Assembly (NCBI GenBank): GCA_030018715.1
Contig: JASEHN010000156.1
Coordinates: forward strand, 1-7,001
From: Thermodesulfobacteriota bacterium
Lineage (GTDB): Bacteria > Desulfobacterota > SM23-61
Direction of reading: 5' to 3'
DNA: 7,001 bases
In this document: in pieces, positions 4,691 to 7,001 of the stretch
Numbering within the stretch: position 1 is the first letter of the stretch
How the letters are laid out: each line of letters opens with the position of its first letter
The notes under the pieces: model-generated
Seen by the model: the letters and a program-made list of their open reading frames with translations, nothing else
Told to the model about the DNA's origin: nothing
The model's database searches: none
Made by a program: the position numbers and the translations under genes

Positions 4691-6427
4691 TTAAACTGGT
4701 TTTATTCCGTCATGAATAACTTCGAGAACCTTCCGCACATTGACTAATAAGGTTTCTTCATTGATCGGTTTATCCAGATACCCTTCTGGGGGTCGAACCG
4801 GGCGATCATAAATCAGACGCCTAAGCTCGGGCTTGCCGGTAATGATACAGATCTTCAGGGCCGAAAGCTCCAGGTTATTCCGGATCGCCTCAAAGACATA
4901 ACCGCCGTTTCTCCCCGGCATGGAAAGATCCAGGGTCATCAGATCAGGCTTTTCCTTGAAGGCCAGTTCCAGGGCCTCTTCCCCGTCAATGGCCTGAATC
5001 ACGGTCGCCCCCTGGTCTTCGAGAACTGTAGCAATAAAAGTCAGGATATCTGGCTCATCATCAACCACCAGGATCTTATACCCTTTCAGGCTCAAGACTT
5101 CAACGGGTATTAAGACCTTTTCCTCAATAACCAGGGCGTTGGCCACCAAACTGACCAGGTGGGTGACTTGCATGCCCAACTTATAATGACGGATCAGATC
5201 GCTCAAAGCATCCGCGCAATTGTGGCAGGTCGTGACGACTGTTTTCGCTCCGGTGGCTTTTAACTGGTCGGCTTTGACCTTGGCGGCCTTGAGGCGGAGA
5301 GGCGTATATTCGGACATGGACATGGCCCCGCCGCCCCCGGAGCAGCAATAGTTCTCCGCCCGGTTGGGATACATCTCGCGACAATCGGTGGCTATCAGAT
5401 TCAGGAGTTCCCTTGGTTCTTCGAAAAATCCGCAACTCCGAGCATTATTGCAGGAATCATGGAAGGTGAGCGAAAGATCGTTCTTGTTTATATCCACCTT
5501 GATTCGCCCTTCCCTGACGTAGCGGAGCATGGTCAAAACAGAGCTTTCCATCTCGAAGGGAACATCCATTCCCGCCCAATTCGGACCTTCGCAGCGGGTG
5601 GAACGATAGCCATGACCACATTCGGATAATACAAGTTTTTTCCCCCGCAGCTCAATCACCTTCTCGAAGAGTCTGCGAACCACCGTACCGCCCAGTTCAT
5701 CGTCCCCGGAGAAGAGGCCGAAGTTGGTCATATCCCATCCGTCGCTGGCCATGGTCCAGTTCTCCCCTGCCAGATAAAAGATTCTGGCCGCATCGGAAAT
5801 GGTGCGGGGGTCATATTTGATCTCCCGGGGGTTAATGGCGTAAACCACATCTGCATCCCTCTTGTCAATGGGAATCCTGGCTGCCGGGTCGCCTAATTCA
5901 TTTTCCAATTCATCGGACAACCACTCCAGGGTTTCCAGGTAGTCCTCCTTGAGAACCCCCATCTGATTCCCGATCTCCCACTGGTCCTTACTGACTACAG
6001 CCACGCCCTCTGGCATAACGCCAACCGAAACTAACAATCCCCGGGCCATGCGGTTGAGAGTGGCAAAATCCACGCCCATCGGGCAGTTGATCGAACACCG
6101 CCGGCAATTGGTGCATTTTCCGAAAACGATATCTTTCAACTTTTCCAGTTCTTCATCCGTGGAAAGGTCTTTGGCCTTCACCCACCAGGGAAAAATCCGG
6201 CCTGTCCAATCGAAATTACGTTTAAAAATCTTGCGGATCTGGTCGGCCTTGTAAGCCGGGGCGAACGTCGGATCATCCGGATTGGCCAGAACGTAATGGC
6301 ACGACTCGGTACACATGCCACAGTGGACGCAAGCAGCCAGGGAACCTACCATCTGGCGGTTCAGTTTCTTGCCCATTCTTTCAATGACTTTTTTCACTTT
6401 ATGGGACTTTTCTTTTCCTAACATCAT
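4691..6427 (-). CDS. HdrD/DsrK/TmcB-like iron-sulfur protein fused to a receiver domain
   Basis: A 578-residue fusion. The N-terminal part has two ferredoxin-type cluster motifs, C33-x2-C36-x2-C39-x3-C43 and C105-x2-C108-x2-C111-x3-C115. Next comes SECGHGYR (268-275), typical of DsrK/TmcB-type proteins, and then a CCG site, C326-x34-C361-C362-x38-C401-x2-C404, which in HdrB/HdrD/DsrK binds a catalytic non-cubane [4Fe-4S] cluster. Such subunits normally end near residue 435. Here a short linker leads into a complete receiver (449-578) with D456-D457, phospho-acceptor D500, T530 and K553. The frame is uninterrupted across the join. The gene follows a NarI-like cytochrome b gene by 28 nt, the same order as dsrM-dsrK and hdrE-hdrD, so the protein probably sits on the cytoplasmic face of the membrane and exchanges electrons with that subunit. 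The kinase gene follows 27 nt on. Whether it acts on a disulfide, and which electron donor it uses, is unknown. Confidence 0.9.
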   Translation of the reverse strand: MMLGKEKSHKVKKVIERMGKKLNRQMVGSLAACVHCGMCTESCHYVLANPDDPTFAPAYKADQIRKIFKRNFDWTGRIFPWWVKAKDLSTDEELEKLKDIVFGKCTNCRRCSINCPMGVDFATLNRMARGLLVSVGVMPEGVAVVSKDQWEIGNQMGVLKEDYLETLEWLSDELENELGDPAARIPIDKRDADVVYAINPREIKYDPRTISDAARIFYLAGENWTMASDGWDMTNFGLFSGDDELGGTVVRRLFEKVIELRGKKLVLSECGHGYRSTRCEGPNWAGMDVPFEMESSVLTMLRYVREGRIKVDINKNDLSLTFHDSCNNARSCGFFEEPRELLNLIATDCREMYPNRAENYCCSGGGGAMSMSEYTPLRLKAAKVKADQLKATGAKTVVTTCHNCADALSDLIRHYKLGMQVTHLVSLVANALVIEEKVLIPVEVLSLKGYKILVVDDEPDILTFIATVLEDQGATVIQAIDGEEALELAFKEKPDLMTLDLSMPGRNGGYVFEAIRNNLELSALKICIITGKPELRRLIYDRPVRPPEGYLDKPINEETLLVNVRKVLEVIHDGIKPV

Positions 6428-6430
6428 TAA

Positions 6431-6435
6431 CTCCT
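6431..6435 (-). promoter_or_regulatory. Ribosome binding site deciding between two tandem ATG starts
   Basis: AGGAG on the minus strand is followed by TTA, then ATGATG. It is 3 nt from the first ATG (6427) and 6 nt from the second (6424). The spacing favours the second ATG, making the protein 577 residues. The biological difference is negligible. Confidence 0.6.
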
Positions 6436-6455
6436 GAAGATCAGTTTTTTTTTAA

Positions 6456-7001
6456 TTAAACTTTGGTCGGCTTTGGCTGAGGTGCCCGTTTTATGGGATA
6501 AACCCCCCGGTGTCCCATGCTCTTGCCGAAATAGTAACGGGTAAAAGGATAGTAAAGGTAATGGGAGATTTTGCTGAAAGGCACATATATCAGGAAGAAG
6601 GCGGTCATGATGAAATAGGTCATTAAAGCTCCCTCACCATGATCCGTACGGTTGGGCGCAGCCCAGATGGAAACAAAGAGCCAGACAGTCAAAAGCACGA
6701 GGGAAAATATGTCGTCCGGAGTGCTGATCTGGCGGATATATGGATTACTCAGCCGGCGGTATAAACGGTAACATCCGATCAAGCACCCCGCGGCAAAAAG
6801 CCCTTGCAGGCCCCAAACAATCACCATTGGTTTTATCAAGCCTGGGGCATAGGGAATGATAAAGGACATGGTAATCGAAGCCGCAACCGCCAGGTGAAAT
6901 AGCACGAACTGGACATAAAAGAATAACATTTGCCTGGTGCTTTCCATGGCCCAGGGCATGGCGATATTCCCCCAGGAATAGATGATTCCTTTAAAGGAAG
7001 A
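6456..7001 (-). CDS. NarI/DsrM-like membrane cytochrome b subunit, N-terminus outside window
   Basis: The frame is open to the window edge: the 14 codons upstream of the ATG at 6959 are coding in character (SWGNIAMPWAMESTR), so that ATG is probably internal and 181 C-terminal residues are seen. Four hydrophobic segments are visible, at in-window residues about 25-50, 56-80, 97-115 and 125-150. H36 (second residue of the LFH-LAV segment context) and H147 (in PFSKISHYLYYPF) are the likeliest haem b ligands, as in the NarI-like family. The tail, rich in basic residues and proline, is probably cytoplasmic. Family members accept or donate quinone electrons and pass them to an HdrD-like partner, here encoded 28 nt downstream. 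It could belong to a Dsr-, Tmc- or Hdr-type complex; genes beyond the window (a cytochrome c or further subunits) would decide. Confidence 0.8.
   Translation of the reverse strand, partial: SSFKGIIYSWGNIAMPWAMESTRQMLFFYVQFVLFHLAVAASITMSFIIPYAPGLIKPMVIVWGLQGLFAAGCLIGCYRLYRRLSNPYIRQISTPDDIFSLVLLTVWLFVSIWAAPNRTDHGEGALMTYFIMTAFFLIYVPFSKISHYLYYPFTRYYFGKSMGHRGVYPIKRAPQPKPTKV

Noticed and set aside
6443..6453. A9 tract on the minus strand before the iron-sulfur gene as a slippage or terminator signal
   Set aside because: It lies between genes and so cannot shift a reading frame, and on the minus strand it is an A-run, not a T-run after a stable hairpin.
6957..6959. ATG at 6959 as the true start of the cytochrome b gene
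   Set aside because: The upstream codons remain open and match the family's conserved run into AMPWAMESTR, and the family has further membrane segments before this point.

Overview
The window reads as a stretch of chromosome from an anaerobic Desulfobacterota (deltaproteobacterial) lineage. I infer this from a NarI-like/HdrD-like redox pair of the DsrMK/Tmc type, from a soluble PAS histidine kinase with the HGIK-type H-box common in that group, and from the general codon and GC character. No rRNA, tRNA or CRISPR array is visible. Genes cover almost all of it, in two convergent blocks, and both outermost genes run off the window.

Plus-strand block (2-2652): the 3' part of a TraB/GumN-like protein, a GNAT/FemAB-like acyltransferase with an unrecognised N-terminal domain, and a radical SAM/SPASM protein. 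The junctions are TGA directly abutting ATG (same frame) and a 4-nt ATGA overlap, so the three genes look translationally coupled. Their substrate is unknown.

Minus-strand block (7001 down to 2658): the C-terminal part of a NarI/DsrM-like membrane cytochrome b, then an HdrD/DsrK/TmcB-like iron-sulfur protein fused at its C-terminus to a complete response-regulator receiver domain, then a soluble histidine kinase with two PAS domains that each carry the same cysteine motif (C-x10-C-x2-C), then a stand-alone receiver protein. The two receivers resemble each other closely. The simplest reading is a redox-linked phosphorelay: the kinase may phosphorylate both the electron-transfer subunit and the free receiver, coupling membrane electron flow to signalling. 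That is inference.

Between the kinase and the free receiver lies a 174-bp insertion with the hallmarks of a non-autonomous mobile element: 19-nt imperfect terminal inverted repeats, internal hairpins, no transposase, and a flanking 7-bp direct repeat AAGGTTT. Removing the element and one repeat copy in silico restores a tight kinase-receiver junction: the kinase would end one residue later at TAA, 10 nt before the receiver's ATG. The present kinase stop codon is built at the insertion junction.

The two blocks converge with only 5 nt between their stop codons and no evident terminator.
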